Assembly (NCBI GenBank): GCA_958421035.1
Contig: CATZKS010000106.1
Span: forward strand, 1-7,468
Origin: an uncultured Collinsella sp.
Lineage (GTDB): Bacteria; Actinomycetota; Coriobacteriia; Coriobacteriales; Coriobacteriaceae
DNA length: 7,468 bases
Reading direction: 5' to 3'
The translations under genes were made by a program, and so were the position numbers. The number at the start of each line of letters is the position of its first letter. The first letter of the stretch is position 1. Below the pieces are notes generated by a model. That model was not told where the DNA came from, made no database searches, and worked only from the letters and a program-made list of their open reading frames with translations. Of this stretch, positions 1 to 5,527 are shown piece by piece.

Positions 1-22
1 GGCATCGACCTGCGCCGATGCC
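1..22 (-). terminator. Possible terminator hairpin after the TIM-barrel gene
   Basis: GGCATCG (1-7) and CGATGCC (16-22) form a 7-bp perfect stem with an 8-base loop. It lies 24 bases beyond the stop codon of the minus-strand gene ending at 47, so it is placed to end that transcript. The window stops at the stem, so the T-tract that would confirm an intrinsic terminator cannot be seen. A weaker 5-bp stem (GGACA 31-35 / TGTCC 43-47) lies between it and the stop. Confidence 0.35.
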
Positions 23-46
23 CCCAACGTGGACACACATTTTGTC

Positions 47-1141
47 CTATAAGCCTTTCTTTCCTCGGAAGAAAAAGCCGTGCAGTGAGGGCTTGAGCCC
101 GCGGTTGGCGCGACGCTCCTCGACGCGCTCGTGGATCGAAGCGACGCGCTCGATGACCTCGTCGGGAATCGGCACGTCGGGATTCATGTTCTCGACCTGG
201 CTGACCTCGGCGGCGGAGACCTGGTCGATAATGGGCACATCGTCGCGCGAGATAACGGGCGTGGCGTCTTCCTTCATCTTGCGATAACGCTGCATCATGT
301 CGGTCTGTAGCTGCTGTGCCGAAGGCGGCGTCCAGATGATGGCGTTGGCGCCGGCGGCGATGGTCTCGCGGATGCTCTCGGGCGTCTTGCCGCCCGGCGC
401 GATGAGCGGCAGGTTGGGATAGTGCTCGCGCAGTTCACGCAGGACTTGCGGCGTGTTTTTGCCAGCGGCGATGTTAAGAATCTTGGCGCCGGCGCGCACC
501 TTTGCGTGAGCATCGTCGTCGCAACGTACGACCGTGGCGATGACGGGGATGTCGGCGATGTTGGTGATGTGCTCGACCATCTCGGCGGTGGCGGGGGAGT
601 TGACCACACAGCCCGCCGCGCCCTGCATCTCGGAGACGGCTGCCATCTGAACGGAGCGCTTGCCGGTGGTAGTGCCACCGCCCACGCCTACGAAGACCGG
701 GCACTCGGCGACGGTCAGCAGCGCCTGCGTAATGGCGGGCTGCGGCGTGAAGGGGTAAACGGCAAAGACGGCATCGGCGTTGGAGTTGCGGATGACCGCG
801 ACGTCGGTGGTGTAGATGAGCGATTTGATACGACGGCCGAAGAGCGTGAAGCCGCTGGCCTCCTCGATCTCGTCAGGCATGCGAAGGGCCGCCTTGCGCA
901 GGCGCCCGTCGATGGGCAGCGGCTCCATGGGAAGCAGTCCGTTGGGGGTCACGGCTACCTGGGGTTCGGTGAACTCGTCTGCGAGCTCGACCTCGGAGAA
1001 ATCGACCGAGGCGACAATGTCCTCGTGAACCTCGGCGGGCACATCGATGGGGGCTTGGTCGTTTGCCGCGGCAGGCGTGTCGAAAGAGCTGGTGCCGACG
1101 AAGGCGTCGACGCGCTCATTTAGATCGTTGAGGGTATCCAT
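47..1141 (-). CDS. TIM-barrel-like 'hydrolase' family protein, function unknown
   Basis: A 364-residue soluble protein with no signal peptide or membrane segment. Residues about 85-293 look like a phosphate-binding (beta/alpha)8 barrel of the IMPDH/ThiG-like kind. They hold a glycine-rich loop VGVGGGTTTGKR (151-162), repeating strand-helix units with AGAKILNIAAGKN (217-229), and a late loop LIAPGGKTPES (246-256) followed by AAGANAIIW (262-270), the usual site of a phosphate-binding loop in such barrels. Relatives are commonly named just 'hydrolase' without biochemical support, so no reaction is assigned. The barrel is flanked by an acidic, low-complexity N-terminal tail of about 80 residues and a C-terminal tail of about 70 residues. 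The latter holds a charged helix (about 325-347) and a basic end GFFFRGKKGL. The start is fixed: an in-frame TAG at 1154-1156 precedes it and ATG is the only start codon between. There is no Shine-Dalgarno site. Confidence 0.8.
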   Translation of the reverse strand: MDTLNDLNERVDAFVGTSSFDTPAAANDQAPIDVPAEVHEDIVASVDFSEVELADEFTEPQVAVTPNGLLPMEPLPIDGRLRKAALRMPDEIEEASGFTLFGRRIKSLIYTTDVAVIRNSNADAVFAVYPFTPQPAITQALLTVAECPVFVGVGGGTTTGKRSVQMAAVSEMQGAAGCVVNSPATAEMVEHITNIADIPVIATVVRCDDDAHAKVRAGAKILNIAAGKNTPQVLRELREHYPNLPLIAPGGKTPESIRETIAAGANAIIWTPPSAQQLQTDMMQRYRKMKEDATPVISRDDVPIIDQVSAAEVSQVENMNPDVPIPDEVIERVASIHERVEERRANRGLKPSLHGFFFRGKKGL

Positions 1142-1150
1142 GGAGGCTCG

Positions 1151-1156
1151 ATTCTA
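1151..1156 (-). promoter_or_regulatory. -10 hexamer TAGAAT giving a predicted leaderless mRNA
   Basis: Read on the minus strand, TAGAAT matches the TATAAT consensus at 5 of 6 positions. Nine bases separate its end from the A of the ATG at 1141, about the distance from a -10 box to a transcription start. The mRNA would therefore begin at or within a base or two of the start codon. This agrees with the lack of any ribosome binding site in front of the gene. No good -35 hexamer is seen. Confidence 0.55.
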
Positions 1157-1166
1157 TGCGATGACG

Positions 1167-1185
1167 GCCGGCAGGGTGCCGGCAG
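1167..1185 (-). repeat. Tandem 8-bp direct repeat with 11-bp period, candidate operator
   Basis: On the minus strand CTGCCGGC occurs twice, at 1185-1178 and 1174-1167, separated by ACC, so the repeats are offset by exactly 11 bp, about one helical turn. They end 10 bases before the TAGAAT box and cover the place where the -35 hexamer should be. Each unit contains the palindrome GCCGGC, so the pair could also fold as a 6-bp stem with a 5-base loop. A regulator binding site is inferred from placement only. Confidence 0.35.
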
Positions 1186-1291
1186 CGTTGTGCTTGCTAA
1201 ATCGTTTGACGAGTTGATTTTTCCCCGCCGCGCCATCCGTTAGACCGAAGGACCGGCGAACGTGAAGGAGCTGTGGTGGCGGGGATCGAGG

Positions 1292-1300
1292 TGCTATCTT
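1292..1300 (+). promoter_or_regulatory. Extended -10 (TGCTATCTT) for the small membrane protein gene
   Basis: TGC followed by TATCTT (1295-1300) is an extended -10 element matching TATAAT at 4 of 6 positions. It sits 32 bases before the ATG at 1333, leaving room for a short leader that carries the ribosome binding site. A matching -35 is not evident. The same GCTATC core precedes the DUF3267 gene. Confidence 0.4.
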
Positions 1301-1316
1301 GAAAGTCCCGTTTAAA

Positions 1317-1325
1317 AGAGAGGTG
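1317..1325 (+). promoter_or_regulatory. Strong ribosome binding site for the 56-residue protein
   Basis: AGAGAGGTG lies 7 bases before the ATG at 1333 and includes the GAGGTG core of the anti-16S consensus. It is one of the best Shine-Dalgarno matches in the window and is the main reason for calling this short frame a real gene. Confidence 0.7.
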
Positions 1326-1332
1326 ACGCGGT

Positions 1333-1503
1333 ATGGAATTGACAGCAATGTTTGGCTCGATTGGCCTGTGTGTAGGCGCAATCGTTGCCGCCGCGGTTAT
1401 CTACTTTGTGGTCACGGCCATTAAGGGCAAAAGGGCCGAACGCAAGGAGCGCGCGATGCTTAAACAGCATCGCGACCAGCAGGGCAAACGCGCACAGAGA
1501 TAG
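1333..1503 (+). CDS. Small single-pass membrane protein (56 aa), hypothetical
   Basis: A 56-residue frame too short for most ORF cut-offs. Residues about 9-30 (SIGLCVGAIVAAAVIYFVVTAI) form one hydrophobic helix long enough to cross the membrane. Residues 31-56 are strongly basic and hydrophilic (KGKRAERKERAMLKQHRDQ...), rich in Lys and Arg, probably helical. By the positive-inside rule the tail faces the cytoplasm and the short N-terminus MELTAMFG faces outward. A strong Shine-Dalgarno site and an extended -10 element precede it. It stands alone between a divergent gene (start at 1141) and a convergent gene (stop at 1528). No family is recognised. A small membrane or regulatory subunit is possible, but nothing shows its partner. 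Confidence 0.7.
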   Translation: MELTAMFGSIGLCVGAIVAAAVIYFVVTAIKGKRAERKERAMLKQHRDQQGKRAQR

Positions 1504-1517
1504 CTTGTTGAGTTTTG

Positions 1518-1546
1518 GATCCGTGCGCTAGCTGCGTTTTCGGATC
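1518..1546. terminator. Weak hairpin between convergent genes
   Basis: GATCCG (1518-1523) pairs with CGGATC (1541-1546), and inside it CGC (1526-1528) can pair with GCG (1534-1536) around a 5-base loop. The structure spans the 24-base gap between the small membrane gene (stop at 1503) and the end of the convergent methyltransferase gene (stop at 1528). Neither strand has a T-tract after the stem, so it is at best a weak or Rho-assisted bidirectional terminator. Confidence 0.25.
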
Positions 1547-2631
1547 AGGGCAATGTAGAAGCCCTCAAAGTCGCGGCTGGGTGGAATGGTGAGCGTGCCG
1601 GGCAGGCCGTTGGCGATGGCCGATACCTGACCCGCGGCAATGGCCTCGGTCAGGGCGTTGGACTCGGTGCGTGGCTCCTCACCAGCTTCCTGGGCGCGGC
1701 GTACCTCACTTTCGCTTGGCGTGCCGTCGAGGGGGATGAGCTCGCAGTCCATATGCTTGTCGAGGGCCTCTTGCAGGGCGTCCTCATTTTCCTGCGGCAA
1801 GATCGAACAAGTCGAATAGACGAGCGTGCCGCCCGGTTTGAGGGCTCCCATGGCGCGGTCCAGAAGTGCTCGCTGCGAGCGGGCGCACTTGCTCAGCAAC
1901 TGCTCGGTCAGGCCGCGCAGGCTTTTCTCGTTGCCGCTGATGACGGTGCCCGTGCCGGTGCAGGGAGCGTCGAGCAGGATGCGGTCAAAGCGGAAGAACT
2001 CGTCGAGCCCGCGTGCGTCGATGCGCATGACGGGCACGTTTTTTGCGCCTTGGCGGTGGAGGTTGGCTTCGAGCTTCTCGGCGCGGGGAATGCTCATCTC
2101 GCAGGCGGTAAGGTGCGCCTGCCCCTGCGTGAGGGCGGCGATCTGCGTCGTCTTGCCGCCGGGGGCTGCGCACATGTCCAAGATGTCCTCGCCTGCCTGG
2201 GCGCCCAGGACCAACGGCGGCATCATGGACGACAAACTTTGCAAGTAGATCTTGCCGTCGCGGTAGATGTCGAGGTCCCACAGGTCGGAAACCTGGGCGT
2301 CGGGCAGGATGAAGGCGTCTGGGTACCAGGCGACGGGGTTGTGGGCGATGCCGGCGGCATCGAGCGCCGCAGCGATGTCCTCGGCGGTTGCCTTGAGCGT
2401 GTTGGCGCGCAGCGTGACCGGGCGTGTGACCGCGGCGCCGAAGCCCTTGATCATGAGCTCGGCATCGGCGGGCGCATAGGCGCCGGCGACCGTGTCGACC
2501 ATAAAGCGCGGCAGGTCGGCGGCGGAGGGTTGGGCGGCAAGCTGGTCGGAAAGCTCGGTGGCGGCAAACTGCCTGAGCTTGAGCTCGGCCTTGACCTGCT
2601 TTTTCTGCTTACGACGACGCGGCTTGGACAT
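1528..2631 (-). CDS. RsmB/RsmF (NOL1/NOP2/sun) family RNA m5C methyltransferase
   Basis: This 367-residue cytosolic enzyme should transfer a methyl group from S-adenosylmethionine to C5 of a cytosine, most likely in 16S rRNA. All core motifs are present: the SAM-binding loop DMCAAPGGKT (152-161), an acidic strand end ACEMS (176-180), DAPCTGTG (221-228) with the cysteine that helps release product (C224), and YSTCSILPQENE (272-283) with the nucleophile C275. Residues about 40-130 form the usual N-terminal RNA-binding part (RPVTLRANTLKAT, 70-82), preceded by a very basic tail KPRRRKQKKQVK. It is shorter than E. coli RsmB or RsmF and has no obvious C-terminal PUA domain. It ends in FEGFYIALIRK, typical of the short RsmF-like group. 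The exact target base cannot be told. The start is supported by GGAAGGAA (2638-2645) 6-7 bases upstream. It follows metG by 36 bases with no terminator, so the two are probably co-transcribed. Confidence 0.88.
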   Translation of the reverse strand: MSKPRRRKQKKQVKAELKLRQFAATELSDQLAAQPSAADLPRFMVDTVAGAYAPADAELMIKGFGAAVTRPVTLRANTLKATAEDIAAALDAAGIAHNPVAWYPDAFILPDAQVSDLWDLDIYRDGKIYLQSLSSMMPPLVLGAQAGEDILDMCAAPGGKTTQIAALTQGQAHLTACEMSIPRAEKLEANLHRQGAKNVPVMRIDARGLDEFFRFDRILLDAPCTGTGTVISGNEKSLRGLTEQLLSKCARSQRALLDRAMGALKPGGTLVYSTCSILPQENEDALQEALDKHMDCELIPLDGTPSESEVRRAQEAGEEPRTESNALTEAIAAGQVSAIANGLPGTLTIPPSRDFEGFYIALIRKRS

Positions 2632-2667
2632 CCGTCTTTCCTTCCCATTCCGTTACATGTCGAGTGT

Positions 2668-4818
2668 TTAGTACTGGCTCTCGTGCTTGCTAAAGAAGTC
2701 GAAGCGCGGGGGCAGCGGCTTCACGCGGTGCTCGCCGGGCTTCTCGCCCAGGATCTCCACGAACTCGTCCGTGGAGGCAAAGATGTTATCCCAGCTAAAG
2801 AAAGCGACCGGGTCGACGTCGAAGTACTCGCAGATGAGCTCGCAGCCGGCCGGCACAATACCGTGCATCAGGACGGTCGCCACGCGCAGCTCGGTAAAGG
2901 CGTCGACAAGGGCCTGCGTCATCGCGGCGTTTGCTGGCTCGCCCTCGAGCTTGTTGGCGGCCTTGGAGGCGTCGCTCCAGCGCTTGTTGGCGGCGCGCAG
3001 GTAGTCGTCGCACACGGCAAGCGCGCGGTGCGTCTCGAACTTGTACATGGCCTGCTCAAAGGCGAGGGCTGCCTGCTGGGCGGCTTCGACCACGGTGTCA
3101 GAAGCGGCACCGGCGGGGATGCAGCCGTTGCGGTAGGGGCTCTCGTCGCCTTCCTTGACGGCGACGCCGTAGAAGCAGCTGCGGGCCAGACGGTTGAACA
3201 CGCCGGTCAAAAGGGCGCTCTCCTTAAGGGCTGGGTCGATAACGCGCTTGTCGTCGCAGGCCCGCACCTCGTTGCCGTCCTTGTCCTTGCCGGTTACGCG
3301 CGTGTCGTATGCCTTGGGGCTAAAGCTCACCGGCTTTTCGGACAGGCCGAGCGACAGCCAGTGCGCGCGCATCTGCTCGCAGGTGTAGTGGTTGAGCAGG
3401 TCGTCTGCCGGCGGGGGAGGCGTCTGCGAGGACGAGCTGGCCTTTTTGCCCATGTAGAGCAGGTGGTAGCAGGCACTGACGGTGCTCTGCGTGAGATCCC
3501 AGCCCAGGGCCTCCCACATAGCGGTCTGCGCGATGCAGTAGAAGTAGATGTTGTCCTGACCGATAAACTGGTAGATCTGTGCGTCGTCCGAGCACCACCA
3601 GTCGCGCCAGTCGAGTGAGCTGTGCTGATAGGTGGGCGCGGGGACCTGCGTGGAATCGGCGGCGGGCTCGCCCATGAGGGCGGCATCCTGGGCGGCGACA
3701 CCCTCAGTTACGCCGGCGGCCTTGGCATCGCGTGCGAGCACGGTGCGCGTATAGCTGATGGGCGCCCACAGGCTCTCGGGCCAGCACCAGCAGGTGACGT
3801 CGTTCACACCGTCGACCTCGGGTACCGGAACGCCCCAGTCGATGTTGCCGGTGATGCGGAAGGGCACGAGCGCCTTGCCGCTGCGGAAGCGCACGCCGCC
3901 GTTAGCGAGCACTGCGTGGGCGTCGTCGCGCTCCTTCCAGCTGGGGAAGGTGACGGTAAAGCTGCTCTTGTTGCCCTCGGGCTCCAGCACGGTGTGCTCG
4001 GGCAGCTGGTCCTCGACGGCGTCGAAGGCCTCGCGGAACTTGTTCTGGATATAGAGCTGTGCCGGCAGCAGCCACTCCTCCATGGTCTTGGAGACCACGG
4101 AGCGAACCTGCGGGTTCTGGGCGAGCTTGGCGGTGTAGGTCTTCATAAAGTCGAGGTAGGCCGGCAGGTCGAAGTAGAGGTTGTCGACCGGGCGCAGCTC
4201 GGGCACCTCGCCGGTGAGCTGGCTCTTGGGCGCGATGAGCTCCTCGGGCTCAAACTGGTGACCCAGGTCGCACTCGTCGGCGTACGCCTTCTCGGACTTG
4301 CAGCCCTGAATGGGGCAGCGGCCGATCACCTGACGGCCGTTGAGGAACGTGCCGGCCTTGGCGTCGTAGAACTGCAGCGTGGAGCGCTTGGAGATGGTGC
4401 CCTGCTCGTGCAGGCGCTCGATAATCTCGGCGGTCACCTCGTTGTGAATCTGAGCAGCCGGCTCAAGGCCCGAGCCGCCGTAGATATCGCAGCTGATGTT
4501 GTAGTTGTTGAGGGTCGCGGCCTGGCGGGAGTGATTGGACTCGACATACTCGCCGATGGACTTGTCGTAGCCCTCGTTCTCCTTGAGCTTGCGGTAGCTC
4601 TCCATGATGGGCGAGCCGTAGCAGTCGGTGCCCGAGGTGAAGATGACGTTCTCGCGGCCCAGACGGTCGCGCAGGAAGCGGGCGAAGAAGTCGGCCGGGA
4701 CAAAGACGCCGCCAACGTGGCCAAAGTGAAGGCCCTTGTTGCCGTAGGGCTCGCCGGCGGTAACGATGGCGCGGCGAGGCCAGCTGGGACGGTCGTTCAT
4801 GGAGTATTTGGATGCCAT
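2668..4818 (-). CDS. metG: Divergent methionyl-tRNA synthetase (class I tRNA ligase)
   Basis: A 716-residue class I synthetase, expected to attach methionine to tRNA-Met in the cytosol. The Rossmann fold starts with AIVTAGEPYGNKGLHFGH (17-34), holding the HxGH motif at 31-34, then TSGTDCYGSPI (61-71). A MetRS-type zinc knuckle follows: C168, C173, C183 and H187 in a CPIQGC...ADECDLGHQ arrangement. IYQFIGQDNIYFY (415-427) leads to the second signature at 457-464, GKKASSSS, in place of the usual KMSKS. The helical anticodon-binding domain (about 530-716) has NKRWSD (611-616), whose W614 fits the tryptophan that stacks on the CAU anticodon. There is no C-terminal Trbp111/EMAP-like domain. An insertion of about 70 residues (253-322) and an Ala-rich insert (about 361-400) enlarge the catalytic region. 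ATG at 4818 is chosen because AAGGAG (4828-4823) precedes it. An in-frame start at 4911 overlaps the predicted -10 box. Confidence 0.85.
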   Translation of the reverse strand: MASKYSMNDRPSWPRRAIVTAGEPYGNKGLHFGHVGGVFVPADFFARFLRDRLGRENVIFTSGTDCYGSPIMESYRKLKENEGYDKSIGEYVESNHSRQAATLNNYNISCDIYGGSGLEPAAQIHNEVTAEIIERLHEQGTISKRSTLQFYDAKAGTFLNGRQVIGRCPIQGCKSEKAYADECDLGHQFEPEELIAPKSQLTGEVPELRPVDNLYFDLPAYLDFMKTYTAKLAQNPQVRSVVSKTMEEWLLPAQLYIQNKFREAFDAVEDQLPEHTVLEPEGNKSSFTVTFPSWKERDDAHAVLANGGVRFRSGKALVPFRITGNIDWGVPVPEVDGVNDVTCWCWPESLWAPISYTRTVLARDAKAAGVTEGVAAQDAALMGEPAADSTQVPAPTYQHSSLDWRDWWCSDDAQIYQFIGQDNIYFYCIAQTAMWEALGWDLTQSTVSACYHLLYMGKKASSSSQTPPPPADDLLNHYTCEQMRAHWLSLGLSEKPVSFSPKAYDTRVTGKDKDGNEVRACDDKRVIDPALKESALLTGVFNRLARSCFYGVAVKEGDESPYRNGCIPAGAASDTVVEAAQQAALAFEQAMYKFETHRALAVCDDYLRAANKRWSDASKAANKLEGEPANAAMTQALVDAFTELRVATVLMHGIVPAGCELICEYFDVDPVAFFSWDNIFASTDEFVEILGEKPGEHRVKPLPPRFDFFSKHESQY

Positions 4819-4822
4819 GGGA

Positions 4823-4828
4823 CTCCTT
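4823..4828 (-). promoter_or_regulatory. Ribosome binding site that fixes the metG start
   Basis: On the minus strand AAGGAG is followed by TCCC and then the ATG at 4818. The 4-base spacing is short, but this is the only good Shine-Dalgarno match near any in-frame start. It decides against the longer frame beginning at 4911, in which these bases would be coding. Confidence 0.65.
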
Positions 4829-4899
4829 CGCATATGGTGAGAGCGCGGCCGGGCGCAAGGCCTGGCGACGCGGTGGTCAATTCGTGCATATCGTTCGAC

Positions 4900-4908
4900 A
4901 TTATCGCA
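4900..4908 (-). promoter_or_regulatory. Extended -10 promoter for metG and the methyltransferase
   Basis: The minus strand reads TGCGATAAT: a TG extension plus GATAAT (4905-4900), which matches TATAAT at 5 of 6 positions. Transcription would start near 4893 and give a 5' leader of about 75 bases before the ATG at 4818. The leader is too short for a classic T-box and none of its motifs was seen. The -35 position (about 4923-4928) is poor, which the extended -10 may offset. Confidence 0.5.
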
Positions 4909-4936
4909 CATGCGGACGGGTACGTGGCAGGGGCGC

Positions 4937-4942
4937 TATCCT
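4937..4942 (+). promoter_or_regulatory. -10 hexamer TATCCT giving a predicted leaderless mRNA
   Basis: TATCCT lies within GCTATCCT and matches TATAAT at 4 of 6 positions. It ends 8 bases before the ATG at 4951, so transcription should begin at or beside the start codon. There is no purine-rich ribosome binding site in the gap (AAGATGCT). The divergent metG -10 lies 32 bases away on the other strand. Confidence 0.5.
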
Positions 4943-4950
4943 AAGATGCT

Positions 4951-5517
4951 ATGAATGAGATTTCCAACATACATGCGTTTGAAGACGAGGATTTTCTGCA
5001 CGCTTGCTTTGTGTGGGGGATGGTCGTAGTCGGCGTGTTTGCCGTGTGCTTGGTGCCGGTGTTTATGTTGCTGGGTGGGCCTGCAGACTTGGATGCGGCT
5101 GACGCGGGCGGCTGGATGGCTGTCGTGGGCTGGATAGTCGGCTTGGCTGCGATCTCAATGGCGTCGTTCGCCGTGCACGAGCTGGTGCACGGTGTGTTTT
5201 TTAAGCTGCTGGCGCCTGCGGGCGCGAAGGTGACCTTTGGGGCGAATCGCGAGACGGCGATGATCTATGCCTGCGCCGAGGGCGTTGTGTATTCGCGCCG
5301 GCGGTACATGGCGGTTTGCCTGGCGCCGACGGTTGTTGTGACGGCGGCGCTTGCCCTGGGGTTTGCGTTTTCGGGCTATCCGCTGCTGTGCTACCTGGCG
5401 GCCGGCTTGCATTTGTCGGGCTGTGTGGGCGACTGGTATTACGTGCGGACCATTTTGCGCGACCGCCGCATTGTCGCCTGCGAGGATACGTCCTTTGGCG
5501 TGCGCTTTTTCGGGTGA
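4951..5517 (+). CDS. DUF3267 family membrane protein, putative zinc metallopeptidase
   Basis: A 188-residue integral membrane protein. Hydrophobic segments lie at about 19-42, 55-78, 117-140 and 143-158. The second ends in HELVH (76-80), an exact HExxH zinc motif beside the membrane, and the last runs into HLSGCVGDWYYV (154-165), where D161 may supply a third metal ligand as in other membrane-embedded zincins. This layout fits the DUF3267 family, whose substrates are unknown. Proteolysis within or at the membrane is inferred from the motif only. The start is certain: an in-frame TAA (4942-4944) lies 6 bases upstream and ATG is the only start codon after it. No Shine-Dalgarno site is present, which fits a leaderless mRNA. 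Its stop overlaps the queH ribosome binding site, so the two genes are probably co-transcribed and translationally coupled. A role in queuosine or queuine use is speculative. Confidence 0.8.
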   Translation: MNEISNIHAFEDEDFLHACFVWGMVVVGVFAVCLVPVFMLLGGPADLDAADAGGWMAVVGWIVGLAAISMASFAVHELVHGVFFKLLAPAGAKVTFGANRETAMIYACAEGVVYSRRRYMAVCLAPTVVVTAALALGFAFSGYPLLCYLAAGLHLSGCVGDWYYVRTILRDRRIVACEDTSFGVRFFG

Positions 5518-5521
5518 GGAG
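5516..5521 (+). promoter_or_regulatory. Ribosome binding site for queH overlapping the upstream stop
   Basis: GAGGAG starts inside the TGA stop (5515-5517) of the DUF3267 gene. It directly abuts an ATG at 5522 but lies 6 bases before the in-frame ATG at 5528. Ordinary spacing therefore favours 5528 as the queH start. The overlap suggests translational coupling. Confidence 0.65.
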
Positions 5522-5527
5522 ATGTCG

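Noticed and set aside
422..1123. 233-codon plus-strand frame opposite the TIM-barrel gene.
   Set aside because: Low-complexity Gly/Asp/Val translation and no ribosome binding site. The opposite frame has a coherent fold.
1142..1332. Search for an RNA gene or riboswitch in the divergent intergenic stretch.
   Set aside because: Beyond the direct repeat and two promoter elements I see no cloverleaf, conserved riboswitch core or long structured leader. A TTGACG at 1206-1211 has no -10 partner at proper spacing.
4819..4899. T-box riboswitch in the metG leader.
   Set aside because: The leader is only about 75 bases and shows no T-box sequence, specifier stem or terminator pair.
4819..4911. Longer metG start at 4911 (31 extra residues).
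   Set aside because: The extension would overlap the predicted GATAAT -10 element and the Shine-Dalgarno site, and it is rich in Arg and His unlike a MetRS N-terminus.
1753..4944. Two long open frames on the plus strand (1753-3618 and 3622-4944), in the same register, antisense to the methyltransferase and metG genes.
   Set aside because: They are mirror frames of GC-rich genes with strong codon bias. Their translations are Gly/Ala/Val-rich without motifs and they lack ribosome binding sites, while the minus-strand frames carry complete enzyme motifs.
5351..5527. Longer queH start at 5351.
   Set aside because: It would lie almost wholly inside the DUF3267 gene, and QueH homology begins at MKPLLLHACCAPC.
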